A stretch of 64,000 bases of DNA from Paenibacillus andongensis (GTDB taxonomy: Bacteria > Bacillota > Bacilli > Paenibacillales > NBRC-103111), in NCBI RefSeq assembly GCF_025369935.1, contig NZ_CP104467.1, forward strand, positions 6,393,001-6,457,000, given 5' to 3'. The position numbers were made by a program, and so were the translations under genes. Under the pieces are notes generated by a model. It saw only the letters and a list, made by a program, of their open reading frames with translations. It was not told the origin of the DNA and did no database searches. This document shows, piece after piece, positions 53,331-61,609 of the stretch; position 1 is the stretch's first letter, and every line of letters begins with the position of its first letter.

Positions 53331-55068
53331 CGCTGCCGCCCCCATAATTGAATTGAATGATGATTTCTGCTTTAAGCCCTCCATATTCACTTCGGGATAC
53401 GAATAGCCCGCTGTGTTCGCCATATTTCAGTCGGATTCGATTACAAACATTGATGATGCCTGTCTTTTCAAGCACATGGAAGGAATTAGCGAGTCTCTCT
53501 TCAAGGGAATGAATAAACTCATCCGTGATTTTGTTGCCATCATCTTCCACGCATATGCACAATCGATAATTCTCACACGTAACTTTGATATGGATACTGC
53601 CGCCTTTGCGTTCGTTCTCAAAAGCATGCTCAAATGTGTTTTCGATGATGGGCTGCAGGATTAGACGCGGGACCATGAGATGTTTGCACGCATCGGGAAT
53701 TTCATCCGCTATGACTTGAATCCGATTAGAGAATCGAATACGCTGGATTTCCACATAATCCATAGCATGTCGATATTCCTTGGCGAACGGTACTTCATCC
53801 TCTCCACTTCTTGTAACAAACTGATAATAGCTGCCCAGCTTCTGAGCAAATGTGGCAACCGTTTCGTAGTCTTTGGCCTTACACATCATGTAAATATTGA
53901 AAAATCCATTGTATAGGAAGTGCGGATTGATCTGCGACTGCAACTGCTTTAATTCGGAATGCTGCAGCGCTATTTTTTGTTCATAATTTTGCTGAATCGA
54001 TTGCTTAAGCTTGTCTATCATCTTGTCAAAGCTTCTATACAGGTAACCGAACTCAATGTCATTTTTCGGTCTTATCGAAATGTTCAGGTTATCCGTTTCC
54101 AGCGTTTTGAACGCTGCAATCAACTCTCTCAGCGGATTGTGAATCATCAGTTTGACTGAAAATGAAAAAACAAGAATGATGGCCATCGAGACCAAAGACA
54201 TAATAATTAACCATACATTGAATTTCTTGAGAGACCCTGTGAGTTCATTTTGGTTTACATAGGAGAAAAGTGTTAATCCGAGCGTACTTATTCGGTTGTA
54301 GGCGACCCAGTAACTTTGATCTCTGACTTTAAGGACATGACTGTCCAAGGTTTTGTAATTCTGCTCTTTTGAAACAATAGTGTATATACTATTTACAATG
54401 GCATCTTCATGCTTAGGTGCTATATCAAAACTAAACGTTTCATTGGTGAGAACAGCACCGGCATCACCATAATTTCCGACTAGTTGGTTCAGTGTCTTTT
54501 CCAATTTGTTAACAGATAGCTCCAAATAGACGATGACACTTGAATTGTTAGCAAACTCGATAAAAAACAATCGGCCATTGCTGTAGTATAAGGCTGGTTT
54601 GGGCGAATCATTAAAAAACGGTTCAATCATCTCATACTCCTGATTCGGCAGTTTATTAATTCCGCCTTGCGTAGAGATCGTTCTTCCAAAGGATTTCAAA
54701 TATACTCCCGTATTGACCAAATATTCACTGGAATTCTGTATGGTGGACAATCGTTCCTTTACTCTTTTAACGAGTTGGATTTCTTCATAGTCATCAAGTG
54801 TGCCTGATAAAAAGTTTAGCTTCTGGAGATCAGAATCGTTGATAACCTGCAGCTGCTGGTTTCGGATGAATGAAATTTGGTCATCTAACTGGCTCGAGTA
54901 AAATTGTACTTTGGACTGGATTGAATTCGAAAATTCCTGTTTGATAAATGATTGCCCCATCATATTCATCAACAGATTCACCAGGTAGACAGGAATAATC
55001 AATGCGGTGAATACGATAATGACTTTTTGAAAAACGTACAATTTGGGCAGCTTTGTTGGTTTTTTCAC
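53323..55068 (-). CDS. Sensor histidine kinase, YesM type
   Basis: 581 aa from a GTG with GGAGG five bases ahead. Two membrane segments (about 13-31 and 275-300) enclose an extracellular dCache-like sensor; a HAMP region follows (NPLRELIAAFKTLETDNLNI). The catalytic part has the phospho-His in QSQINPHFLYNGFFNIYMMC and the ATPase N-box RLILQPIIENTFEHAFENER and G-box CVEDDGNKI. First gene of the minus-strand sugar operon, coupled to its YesN partner. Confidence 0.93.
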   Translation of the reverse strand: MKKPTKLPKLYVFQKVIIVFTALIIPVYLVNLLMNMMGQSFIKQEFSNSIQSKVQFYSSQLDDQISFIRNQQLQVINDSDLQKLNFLSGTLDDYEEIQLVKRVKERLSTIQNSSEYLVNTGVYLKSFGRTISTQGGINKLPNQEYEMIEPFFNDSPKPALYYSNGRLFFIEFANNSSVIVYLELSVNKLEKTLNQLVGNYGDAGAVLTNETFSFDIAPKHEDAIVNSIYTIVSKEQNYKTLDSHVLKVRDQSYWVAYNRISTLGLTLFSYVNQNELTGSLKKFNVWLIIMSLVSMAIILVFSFSVKLMIHNPLRELIAAFKTLETDNLNISIRPKNDIEFGYLYRSFDKMIDKLKQSIQQNYEQKIALQHSELKQLQSQINPHFLYNGFFNIYMMCKAKDYETVATFAQKLGSYYQFVTRSGEDEVPFAKEYRHAMDYVEIQRIRFSNRIQVIADEIPDACKHLMVPRLILQPIIENTFEHAFENERKGGSIHIKVTCENYRLCICVEDDGNKITDEFIHSLEERLANSFHVLEKTGIINVCNRIRLKYGEHSGLFVSRSEYGGLKAEIIIQFNYGGGSDA

Positions 55069-55166
55069 ATTTCCTCCCTGTTGGACAGTTCATAGTTCAA
55101 TCACCTCCCATCATACCAAAATTTTTTATGGAAGCGTCGTCCTTTTCACTTTCTCTTTACGATTGC

Positions 55167-55208
55167 AAAAAAGACGTAAGAACTCACTTCAGCGAGGCTC
55201 ACGTCCTT
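55167..55208 (-). terminator. Terminator after the nitroreductase gene
   Basis: On the minus strand GACGTGAG (55205-55198) pairs with CTTACGTC (55180-55173, one G-T pair) followed by a T run of six at 55172-55167. It separates nfsA-like from the HK/RR genes downstream. Confidence 0.7.
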
Positions 55209-55214
55209 CTTCGA

Positions 55215-55967
55215 TTACTTCCTGTTAAGTCCCTTACTTTGAATATATCTCGTAAAATGCTGAACAGGTGCCTTGCTCTGAAGAACCGCGATATGTTTCT
55301 TTGACCACGTATCATCACGCACATTTTCACTTCGGTTCAAATAATACGCACGCATTCGTTCATCGTACTCCTCAATTCTTTCACGCTGCTCTTCCAAGTT
55401 TGTACTATAGTGGTTTTCAAAATAAACAGCAGGGACAGGCAGTCGCGGCTTCGTATCCGTCTGCTGATCAGGTACACCAACTGCCATCCCAAACAACGGT
55501 ACGACGTATTGGGGCAGCTGCAGCAGCTCATCCAGTCGTGTCAAATTTCTGGCAATTGCACCTAGCATGACGCCTCCAAGCCCCATTGACTCGGCGGCAA
55601 GCAGCGCATTTTGAGCAGCTAACGCTGTATCCGTGACAGCGATTTGGTAAAATGCGGAGCTCTCCAGCATCGACTTCATCTCTTCTCGCTCCGCCTCGGA
55701 GCCCATCACCGTTACTCGATGCAAATCGGCGCAAAAGATGAACAGGTGCCCATTATTAGCAACGTATGGCAACCCAGTTATCGCGCCCAGTTCATCTTTC
55801 ACTTGCTTATCTGTTATGCCAATAATGGAATACGATTGCATGAAGCTGGATGAAGACGCCATTTGCGCAGCTTCTACAATCTTTACGATTTGCTCATCTG
55901 TCAGTAATTCATCCTTAAAGCATCTGACTGATCGGTGGTTCATCATGGTAGCAATGACTTCATTCAT
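55215..55967 (-). CDS. NfsA/NfrA-like flavin nitroreductase
   Basis: 250 aa. MMNHRSVRCFKDELLTDEQI is the FMN-binding start of the nitroreductase fold; GLGGVMLGAIARN and VPLFGMAVGVPDQQTDTKPR LP are the conserved later segments of NfsA/NfrA. It reduces nitro groups or quinones (or FMN) with NADPH in the cytoplasm. Divergent from a MarR gene, with two MarR-like palindromes between the starts, so the pair is probably a quinone or electrophile response. Confidence 0.9.
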   Translation of the reverse strand: MNEVIATMMNHRSVRCFKDELLTDEQIVKIVEAAQMASSSSFMQSYSIIGITDKQVKDELGAITGLPYVANNGHLFIFCADLHRVTVMGSEAEREEMKSMLESSAFYQIAVTDTALAAQNALLAAESMGLGGVMLGAIARNLTRLDELLQLPQYVVPLFGMAVGVPDQQTDTKPRLPVPAVYFENHYSTNLEEQRERIEEYDERMRAYYLNRSENVRDDTWSKKHIAVLQSKAPVQHFTRYIQSKGLNRK

Positions 55968-56013
55968 AGATCACTACACTCCTTTGATTTGGGGTATCTC
56001 CCTGCGTTCATTT

Positions 56014-56075
56014 TTGTTTCCTGGAAACAATAATAACAAAGATCTCGTTTTACGTCAATATTGTTTCACGGAAAC
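56014..56075. promoter_or_regulatory. Two GTTTCNNGGAAAC palindromes between nfsA-like and marR
   Basis: TTGTTTCCTGGAAACAA (56014-56030) is a perfect 17-bp palindrome. GTTTCACGGAAAC (56063-56075) is a second copy with one arm changed. They are 49 bases apart start to start, in the 166-base divergent intergenic region. A TATACT -10 for marR is at 56099-56104. Both genes are probably repressed by the MarR protein. Confidence 0.78.
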
Positions 56076-56133
56076 TTTATTCTTGCAATGAAATTTGTTA
56101 TACTTATTTCAACAGAAAGGCAGGTATCTGCTA

Positions 56134-56652
56134 ATGAGCTATGAGCATAACGACCCCCTTATCCGAGAAGTCATCGAATCCTTTACGCAGCTGGCCCATC
56201 GGATTCAAGCTGAAAATGATGAAGAGCAGCAATGGCTTCTGGCGCATTGTACCAATCCAGTCCTCACCGTTATTCTGCAGGACATATCGGCCATGATGCT
56301 GCATGTGCTGGATGCCATCGGAAAGTTAGAACCCGTCAATGGCATCACCATCTCCAAGCAATTTGGCTTCCCCAAAGGCACCATTTCCAAAGTCACTAAG
56401 AAATTAGCTGCCAAGCAGCTTATCCGGACCGAAGCTCTTCCAGGCAACAAGAAGGAAATCATCTTCCGGATGACTCCCTTGGGACAGGAACTGTTCCACC
56501 TTCATACTCGTCTTGATCAACATATAGAAGCCAGTGCTATCCGATTTATGAACAAATATCCCCCTGAACAACTGAGGCTTATCACTAGCTTCATGCAAGA
56601 TATGAACCAGACCTCCTGGGTTCAGCTTGAAACAGAGCCAGATCCGAGTTGA
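56134..56652 (+). CDS. MarR-family repressor
   Basis: 172 aa from the ATG at 56134 (AAAGGCAGG ahead); the frame is open to 56095. Winged helix-turn-helix at residues about 60-130 (GITISKQFGFPKGTISKVTK KLAAKQLI), then dimerising helices. Divergent from an NfsA-like nitroreductase, with two palindromes between them that it likely binds. No CxxC redox pair is seen, so it is more likely a ligand-binding than a thiol-sensing type. Confidence 0.9.
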   Translation: MSYEHNDPLIREVIESFTQLAHRIQAENDEEQQWLLAHCTNPVLTVILQDISAMMLHVLDAIGKLEPVNGITISKQFGFPKGTISKVTKKLAAKQLIRTEALPGNKKEIIFRMTPLGQELFHLHTRLDQHIEASAIRFMNKYPPEQLRLITSFMQDMNQTSWVQLETEPDPS

Positions 56653-56730
56653 ACTCTTCCTTATCGAAAGCTGAATGACTCTAAAATCGGAAACTTGCTT
56701 TTCTAATTAGCTTATATGCTAAATAAAAAA

Positions 56731-56768
56731 AAGAATGCAGGACCCCAATGAAGTGGTCTTACATTCTT
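56731..56768. terminator. Bidirectional terminator between marR and the GcvH look-alike
   Basis: AAGAATG...GACC (56731-56744) pairs with GGTC...CATTCTT (56755-56768), preceded by a run of A's. It faces both the marR end and the gcvH-like end. Confidence 0.75.
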
Positions 56769-56787
56769 TACATTTAAGGTCCAGCAC

Positions 56788-57177
56788 TCAGTCTGCTAGC
56801 GAAAACTCCCGATCATAAGTTTCCTCTTCCCATAGCTGCTCCAGCTCAGATTCTTGACTCCACTGAATCGTGAATAGCCAGCCTTTGTCATAGGGGGATT
56901 CGTGAATCAGCATCACTGCTCTTTCCAGCAGCCGATTGACGGATGTAACTTTGCCGGATAAAGGGGCTAGCAGATCGTGTTCCTCATCCGCCACAGTCTC
57001 AACAGAACCAATGAATTCCCCTTTTCTCACATACGTATCCTGATCCGGGAGCTCGATAAAAACAAGCATACCCAGCTCGCTGATGCCGTATTCCGTTAAC
57101 CCGACAACAGCTTTTTCCCCGTCGAGCCGAATCCAGTAGTGATCTCTTGTATATTTGATTTGCACTGGCACTGTCAC
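56788..57177 (-). CDS. GcvH-like protein lacking the lipoyl lysine
   Basis: 129 aa from a GTG at 57177 with GGAGGA seven bases ahead. The whole H-protein fold is recognisable: YTRDHYWIRLDGEKAVVGLT EYG, LGMLVFIELPDQDTYVRKGE, LLAPLSGKVTSVN and PYDKGWLFTIQW. The lipoyl segment, normally ESVKAASD, reads ETVADEEHD: the modified lysine is absent and the loop is one residue longer. It therefore cannot carry an aminomethyl-lipoyl group. It follows the peroxiredoxin gene after a terminator hairpin. It may be a moonlighting or regulatory homologue; I know no assigned role. Confidence 0.82.
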   Translation of the reverse strand: MTVPVQIKYTRDHYWIRLDGEKAVVGLTEYGISELGMLVFIELPDQDTYVRKGEFIGSVETVADEEHDLLAPLSGKVTSVNRLLERAVMLIHESPYDKGWLFTIQWSQESELEQLWEEETYDREFSLAD

Positions 57178-57203
57178 GCCCAATTCCTCCAAACCTTAAG
57201 AAA

Positions 57204-57244
57204 AAGCTCCTCCGCCCGCATTCGCATGAGGGCAAGAGGAGCTT
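57204..57244 (-). terminator. Terminator after the peroxiredoxin gene
   Basis: AAGCTCCTC (57204-57212) pairs with GAGGAGCTT (57236-57244), and GCCC/GGGC extends it inside. On the minus strand a T-rich tail follows. It lies between peroxiredoxin and the GcvH-like gene, so the latter is read through at reduced level or from its own promoter. Confidence 0.82.
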
Positions 57245-57263
57245 CGTCATCTTGATATTAAAC

Positions 57264-57812
57264 TTATTTTACAACCAGGTTTTTGTCGCCTGGTTTCCAG
57301 TTCATTGGGCACAATCCGCCGGATTGAAGCGCTTGAAGCACACGAAGTGTTTCTTCTACGCTGCGGCCTACGTCGTTGTGGTTAACAACTTCGTATTTCA
57401 ATTCACCTTCTGGATCGATGATGAACAGACCGCGAAGCGCGATACCTTCTTCTTCGATCAGAACGCCGTAGTCACGTGCTACGGATTTCGTGATGTCAGC
57501 AGCAAGCGGGAATTCCAATTTGCCAAGACCGTTATCATTGATTGGAGTATTAATCCAAGCTTTGTGTGTGTGGATACTGTCGATGGAAACACCAAGAATC
57601 TCAGTGTCCAGTTCTTTGAACTGGCCAGCAGCATGACTAAGTGCTGTGATTTCTGTAGGACAAACGAATGTGAAGTCCAATGGGTAGAAGAACAATACTA
57701 ACCATTTTCCTTTGTAATCAGACAAAGAAACTTTACCAAATTCTTTACCGTCACCTGTAGCGGTCTCCATTGTAAAATCAGGAGCTTGTTTACCAACTAA
57801 ACGCTCTGCCAT
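57264..57812 (-). CDS. 2-Cys peroxiredoxin (AhpC/Prx1 type)
   Basis: 182 aa. Peroxidatic Cys in FYPLDFTFVCPTE and resolving Cys in GGLCPMNWKPGD; FTFVCPTE is the Prx1/AhpC active-site signature. It reduces hydrogen peroxide and organic peroxides, then is regenerated by thioredoxin (no ahpF nearby). AGGAGGAATC is the ribosome site. A good SigA promoter and a PerR-like box lie upstream. Confidence 0.94.
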   Translation of the reverse strand: MAERLVGKQAPDFTMETATGDGKEFGKVSLSDYKGKWLVLFFYPLDFTFVCPTEITALSHAAGQFKELDTEILGVSIDSIHTHKAWINTPINDNGLGKLEFPLAADITKSVARDYGVLIEEEGIALRGLFIIDPEGELKYEVVNHNDVGRSVEETLRVLQALQSGGLCPMNWKPGDKNLVVK

Positions 57813-57852
57813 GGGTATGATTCCTCCTCAAAATCTATCTTATTCGTATAAA

Positions 57853-57915
57853 ATGGTAACATTCGACTAGATGAAAGTCAATAATTAGATCGGATACTAT
57901 ATAATAATTATTATA
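57853..57915 (-). promoter_or_regulatory. Promoter of the peroxiredoxin gene with PerR/Fur-like palindrome
   Basis: On the minus strand -35 TTGACT (57881-57876) and -10 TACCAT (57858-57853) are 17 bases apart. Upstream lies TATAATAATTATTATA (57900-57915), a perfect palindrome resembling the PerR box TTATAATNATTATAA. Its placement upstream of the -35 would be unusual for simple repression. Confidence 0.62.
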
Positions 57916-57992
57916 ATATATGGAGACCTGATGAACATGAACGATTTTGCTTCTCTATATACGTTTTTTGATCTCAAAAAATTAATTTTATA

Positions 57993-58049
57993 AGCAGTAG
58001 GAGCTGTCCCAAATGTCATAGATAGATGACTTTTGGGACAGCCCCTGCT
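57993..58049 (-). terminator. Large inverted repeat, probable terminator of the liv operon
   Basis: AGCAG, GCTGTCCCAAA and GTCAT on the left pair with ATGAC, TTTGGGACAGC and CTGCT on the right (57993-58049), six-base loop. On the minus strand AT-rich sequence with a T run follows. It sits 51 bases past the livF stop. Confidence 0.65.
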
Positions 58050-58100
58050 AATACTTGAAATAAATCGTTCCTACAAAACGGCGCTGCCTAAAAATTTGGC

Positions 58101-58820
58101 TTAATGTGCGCCGAGGTAGGCTTTGACGATGTTGTCATTGCTGCGAAGTGCTTCCGAGCTTTCTTCCATTGTAATATTACCGGTTTCCAAGACATAACCT
58201 CGGTGAGCTAGTTTGAGTGCAGCTTTGGCATTCTGCTCTACCAGCAAGATTGTAGTCTTGTTCTGTTCGTTAATGTTTTTAATGATCTTCATGATTTCAA
58301 TGACGATAATGGGGGCTAGCCCCATCGATGGCTCGTCGAGCATTAGCAGCTTCGGCTCGGCCATCAGCGCCCTACCGATCGCGAGCATCTGCTGCTCGCC
58401 GCCGCTTAAAGTTCCCGCCATTTGCTTGTGACGCTCCGCCAAGCGGGGGAACATGTCGAAAACCATGGCGATTTTTTGCGCCGTCTTGGATTTGGCGCCT
58501 TTTTTGGTAAACGCGCCGAGCTCCAAGTTTTCCGTCACCGTCAGTGCGGCAAAAACCCGTCTGCCTTCCGGAACATGGATCAAGCCTTTTTCCACGATGC
58601 TATGCGCATCAGTCGTCGTAATGTTCTCGCCGTCAAACGAAACCGTGCCTTCGGTAGGATGGATAAGTCCGGAAATCGTTTTTAGAATCGTGCTCTTACC
58701 AGCTCCATTAGCGCCAAGCAGAGCAACGATTTCACCTTGTTTTACGGTTAGGGATACGCCCTTAACCGCCTGGATTTTGCCATAGTATGTCTTCAGGTCG
58801 TTCACTTCAAGCAGATTCAT
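58101..58820 (-). CDS. livF: Branched-chain amino-acid type ABC transporter ATPase LivF
   Basis: 239 aa, typical LivF length. Walker A GANGAGKST, signature LSGGEQQMLAIGRAL, Walker B LLMLDEPSMGLAP; VPEGRRVFAALTVTENLELG is a LivF hallmark. Its start overlaps the livG stop by four bases. Last gene of the liv operon. With LivG it powers uptake of leucine, isoleucine, valine or related amino acids or amides. Confidence 0.95.
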   Translation of the reverse strand: MNLLEVNDLKTYYGKIQAVKGVSLTVKQGEIVALLGANGAGKSTILKTISGLIHPTEGTVSFDGENITTTDAHSIVEKGLIHVPEGRRVFAALTVTENLELGAFTKKGAKSKTAQKIAMVFDMFPRLAERHKQMAGTLSGGEQQMLAIGRALMAEPKLLMLDEPSMGLAPIIVIEIMKIIKNINEQNKTTILLVEQNAKAALKLAHRGYVLETGNITMEESSEALRSNDNIVKAYLGAH

Positions 58821-59590
58821 CCGGCTTCATCCTCCTTTCCGAGGTAGGCTTCGATAACAAGCGGGTTATTTAATACCTCGTCCGGCGTTCCTTCTGCGAG
58901 CTTTTCTCCATAGTTAAGAACGAGAACCCGCTCGGATACTTTATTGATAAGCCCCATATCGTGCTCGATCAGGACCACAGAAATCTTGTAAGCTCGGCGT
59001 ATTCGTCCGATTAAATCGATCAAATCCTGCTTCTCGGTAAAGTTGAAGCCTGCGGCAGGTTCGTCCAGGAATAGGACTTTCGGCTGAATGGCTAGCGCCC
59101 GAGCAATTTCCAAATATCGCTGCGCCCCGTATGGCAGGTTTTTGGCTCGGCGGTTTCTGTACTTCTCAATGCCGACGAACCGGATACATTCTTCCGCGAC
59201 ACTCAAGATCGTTTCTTCTTCCAACCGCTGCGCTTTCGTATGAAACAAAGCGCCGTAAAGGCCCTGCTTCGTTCGAGAATGCATCCCTGCCATGACGTTC
59301 TCGAGAACCGTCAGATTCGGGAATACCCTGAGGTTTTGGAACGTTCGCGCCATGCCTTGCGCTGTAATCTGATGCGGCTGCTTTCCGACGATATTCGTCC
59401 CGTTAAATACAATTTCCCCGCGCGTCGGCCGGTAAAAGCCGGAGATCATGTTGAACAGCGAGGTTTTACCGGCACCGTTCGGTCCGATTACGCTCATCAC
59501 GGTTTCATGCGGAATGTCGAAACTCAAATTGTTCACGGCTGTCAATCCGCCGAACTGCAGATGCAAATTTTTGACTTGGATAATCGACAT
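58817..59590 (-). CDS. livG: Branched-chain amino-acid type ABC transporter ATPase LivG
   Basis: 257 aa from the ATG at 59590, which GGAGGTG precedes by nine bases; a GTG at 59602 overlaps that ribosome site. Walker A GPNGAGKTSL, the LivG signature GMARTFQNLRVFPNLTVLEN VM, LPYGAQRYLEIARAL and Walker B VLFLDEPAAGFN. Coupled to livF by a 4-base overlap and follows livM by 18 bases. Confidence 0.95.
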   Translation of the reverse strand: MSIIQVKNLHLQFGGLTAVNNLSFDIPHETVMSVIGPNGAGKTSLFNMISGFYRPTRGEIVFNGTNIVGKQPHQITAQGMARTFQNLRVFPNLTVLENVMAGMHSRTKQGLYGALFHTKAQRLEEETILSVAEECIRFVGIEKYRNRRAKNLPYGAQRYLEIARALAIQPKVLFLDEPAAGFNFTEKQDLIDLIGRIRRAYKISVVLIEHDMGLINKVSERVLVLNYGEKLAEGTPDEVLNNPLVIEAYLGKEDEAG

Positions 59591-59608
59591 AAAGGGATTC
59601 ACCTCCGG

Positions 59609-60619
59609 TTACTGTTCAGTATCTTCTTTGTCGGGGACGAGCCCTTTAGGACGAAAAATCATTAGAATTACGAGAGCGACACCAAATACGAGGTAACGGT
59701 AACGATCGACACCGATGTTCAAATGAACAACTTTGTCGAAATCCCGAAGCAATTCCGGGATGGCGATAACAAGGACGGCTCCGATAATAACACCGGATAC
59801 GCGGCCGACTCCGCCGAGAATTACGGCGAGCAAAATCATCGTCGATTGCATGAAGCTGAAGCTTTCCGGCGCGATCGCCGTCATCTTGACAGCAAAGATG
59901 GAACCGGCTAGGCCACCAAGCATGGCACCCATCGAGTAAGCGGCAAGCTTCGACCGCGTGCGGTTGATACCCATTGCTTCCGCTGCATCTTCGTCTTCAC
60001 GGATATAAGCCCAGGAACGACCGATCCGGGAATTTTTCAAACGCAAGGATACGAAGATGATGATCAACATAAGGGCGAGGATTGCCCAGAACGAATAGCT
60101 TAAATTGTTGATCGTCACGCCACCAATTCGCACCGGTGCCGGGAACGGGCTCATAATGCCGTAGATACCAGAGGCGCTTCCGGTAAAATCGAGATTTTTG
60201 GCAGAAATGCGGACAATTTCGCCGAAACCTAACGTAACAATAGCCAGATAGTCGCTGCGCAAACGAAGCGTCGGCGCTCCCACGAGAATGCCGGCTAAGG
60301 CTGCTAAAGCACCGCCGATCAGCATCGTCGGCCAGAAATTCATATGAAACTGGGTCATCAGAATGCCTGTTGTATAGGCTCCTACTGCGAAGAAGGCGGA
60401 GTACCCGAGATCGAGCAAACCGGCATAACCGACGACGATGTTCAGCCCGAGTCCAAGACAAATGTAAAACACAGCAAGAAACCCAACGTCAAGCCAGTAG
60501 TTGCCTGCGTAAAACGGAAATAGCGCCGCGGCAACGAGCAGAATCCCAAGCAATATAGGCTTGCGCTGCACCGATAATTTCAGTTTGGTAACGGTTTGGT
60601 GTATCGTTTTCTCCATCAT
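59609..60619 (-). CDS. livM: Branched-chain amino-acid type ABC permease LivM
   Basis: 336 aa with about ten membrane segments; GLGLNIVVGYAGLLDLGYSA FFAVGAYT and PTLRLRSDYLAIVTLGFGE are LivM-defining. The start (MMEKTIHQT) directly abuts the livH stop. It forms the membrane pore with LivH. Confidence 0.95.
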   Translation of the reverse strand: MMEKTIHQTVTKLKLSVQRKPILLGILLVAAALFPFYAGNYWLDVGFLAVFYICLGLGLNIVVGYAGLLDLGYSAFFAVGAYTTGILMTQFHMNFWPTMLIGGALAALAGILVGAPTLRLRSDYLAIVTLGFGEIVRISAKNLDFTGSASGIYGIMSPFPAPVRIGGVTINNLSYSFWAILALMLIIIFVSLRLKNSRIGRSWAYIREDEDAAEAMGINRTRSKLAAYSMGAMLGGLAGSIFAVKMTAIAPESFSFMQSTMILLAVILGGVGRVSGVIIGAVLVIAIPELLRDFDKVVHLNIGVDRYRYLVFGVALVILMIFRPKGLVPDKEDTEQ

Positions 60620-61528
60620 CTACATCCTTTCCGTCACTTTTTTTCCAAGCATGCCGGTTGGTTTCAAGACAAGCAATAAAATGAGAATCATAAAGGCAAA
60701 TACGTCCTTCCACTCGCTTCCGAGCGCATAGGTGCCGAATGTTTCTAGAAGTCCGAGCACAAGGCCGCCTAGCATGGCACCCGGGATGCTGCCGATTCCG
60801 CCGATGACCGCTGCAGTAAACGCTTTCAAACCAAAAATGAAACCCATCATGAAAGTGATGGTACCGTAGTACGTTGCGTTCATCATTCCTGCCGAAGCTG
60901 CGAGCGATGAGCCTACAAAGAACGTAAGCGCAATGACACGTTTCACATTGATACCCATCAAGCTGCATGCCGTCTGATCAAGGGCGATTGCCCGCATCGC
61001 CTTCCCATAAATGGTTTTATGGATAAACAGCTGCAGTCCGACCATGAGTAGAACGGATATGATGATGATGCCGATCTGCGTATAAGTGATTTGGGCACCC
61101 AACAATTGAAAACCTGCCGTCGGGAGCGTAATTGGCATGATGTGCGGCTTGGAGCCGTATGCTGCCATCACGCCGTTTTCAAGAACAAGCGACATGCCTA
61201 CCGCGGTAATGAGAATGGACAGCTTCGGTGCCTTCAACAGAGGACGGTAAGCAATCCGTTCAATACCCATCCCGAGAAATCCGGTTACAACCATCGAAAT
61301 GACAAAGGCAGCCACTAATCCTAGTACGCTTCCTCCCACCCCAGTAAGCTTCGCAAGAACCGTATAGCCAACGAAAGCGCCGGCCATGAACACGTCTCCA
61401 TGGGCAAAGTTCAGCAATTTGATAATGCCGTAAACCATGGAATAGCCCAGAGCGATTAAAGCGTAGAACGAGCCGATGATGAGCGCGTTGATCAACTGTT
61501 GAATAAACAAGTCAGTCGTTATTTGCAA
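60620..61528 (-). CDS. livH: Branched-chain amino-acid type ABC permease LivH
   Basis: 302 aa from a TTG at 61528, with AGGAG eight bases ahead; this gives the usual N-terminus (LQITTDLFIQQLINALIIGS). About eight membrane segments; LIALGYSMVYGIIKLLNFAH GDVFMAGAF is the family signature. Partner of LivM. Confidence 0.94.
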   Translation of the reverse strand: MQITTDLFIQQLINALIIGSFYALIALGYSMVYGIIKLLNFAHGDVFMAGAFVGYTVLAKLTGVGGSVLGLVAAFVISMVVTGFLGMGIERIAYRPLLKAPKLSILITAVGMSLVLENGVMAAYGSKPHIMPITLPTAGFQLLGAQITYTQIGIIIISVLLMVGLQLFIHKTIYGKAMRAIALDQTACSLMGINVKRVIALTFFVGSSLAASAGMMNATYYGTITFMMGFIFGLKAFTAAVIGGIGSIPGAMLGGLVLGLLETFGTYALGSEWKDVFAFMILILLLVLKPTGMLGKKVTERM

Positions 61529-61609
61529 GGCGGGCACTCCTATTCCTGTTAGAATGGGTACGGCGCCATCTGGCACCGTACCACTCCAAAATTGTTTTGA
61601 AAATCTCTA

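Noticed and set aside
57993..58049. Inverted repeat GCTGTCCCAAA, considered as an insertion-sequence end
   Set aside because: No transposase or target duplication nearby; position 51 bases after livF fits a terminator better.
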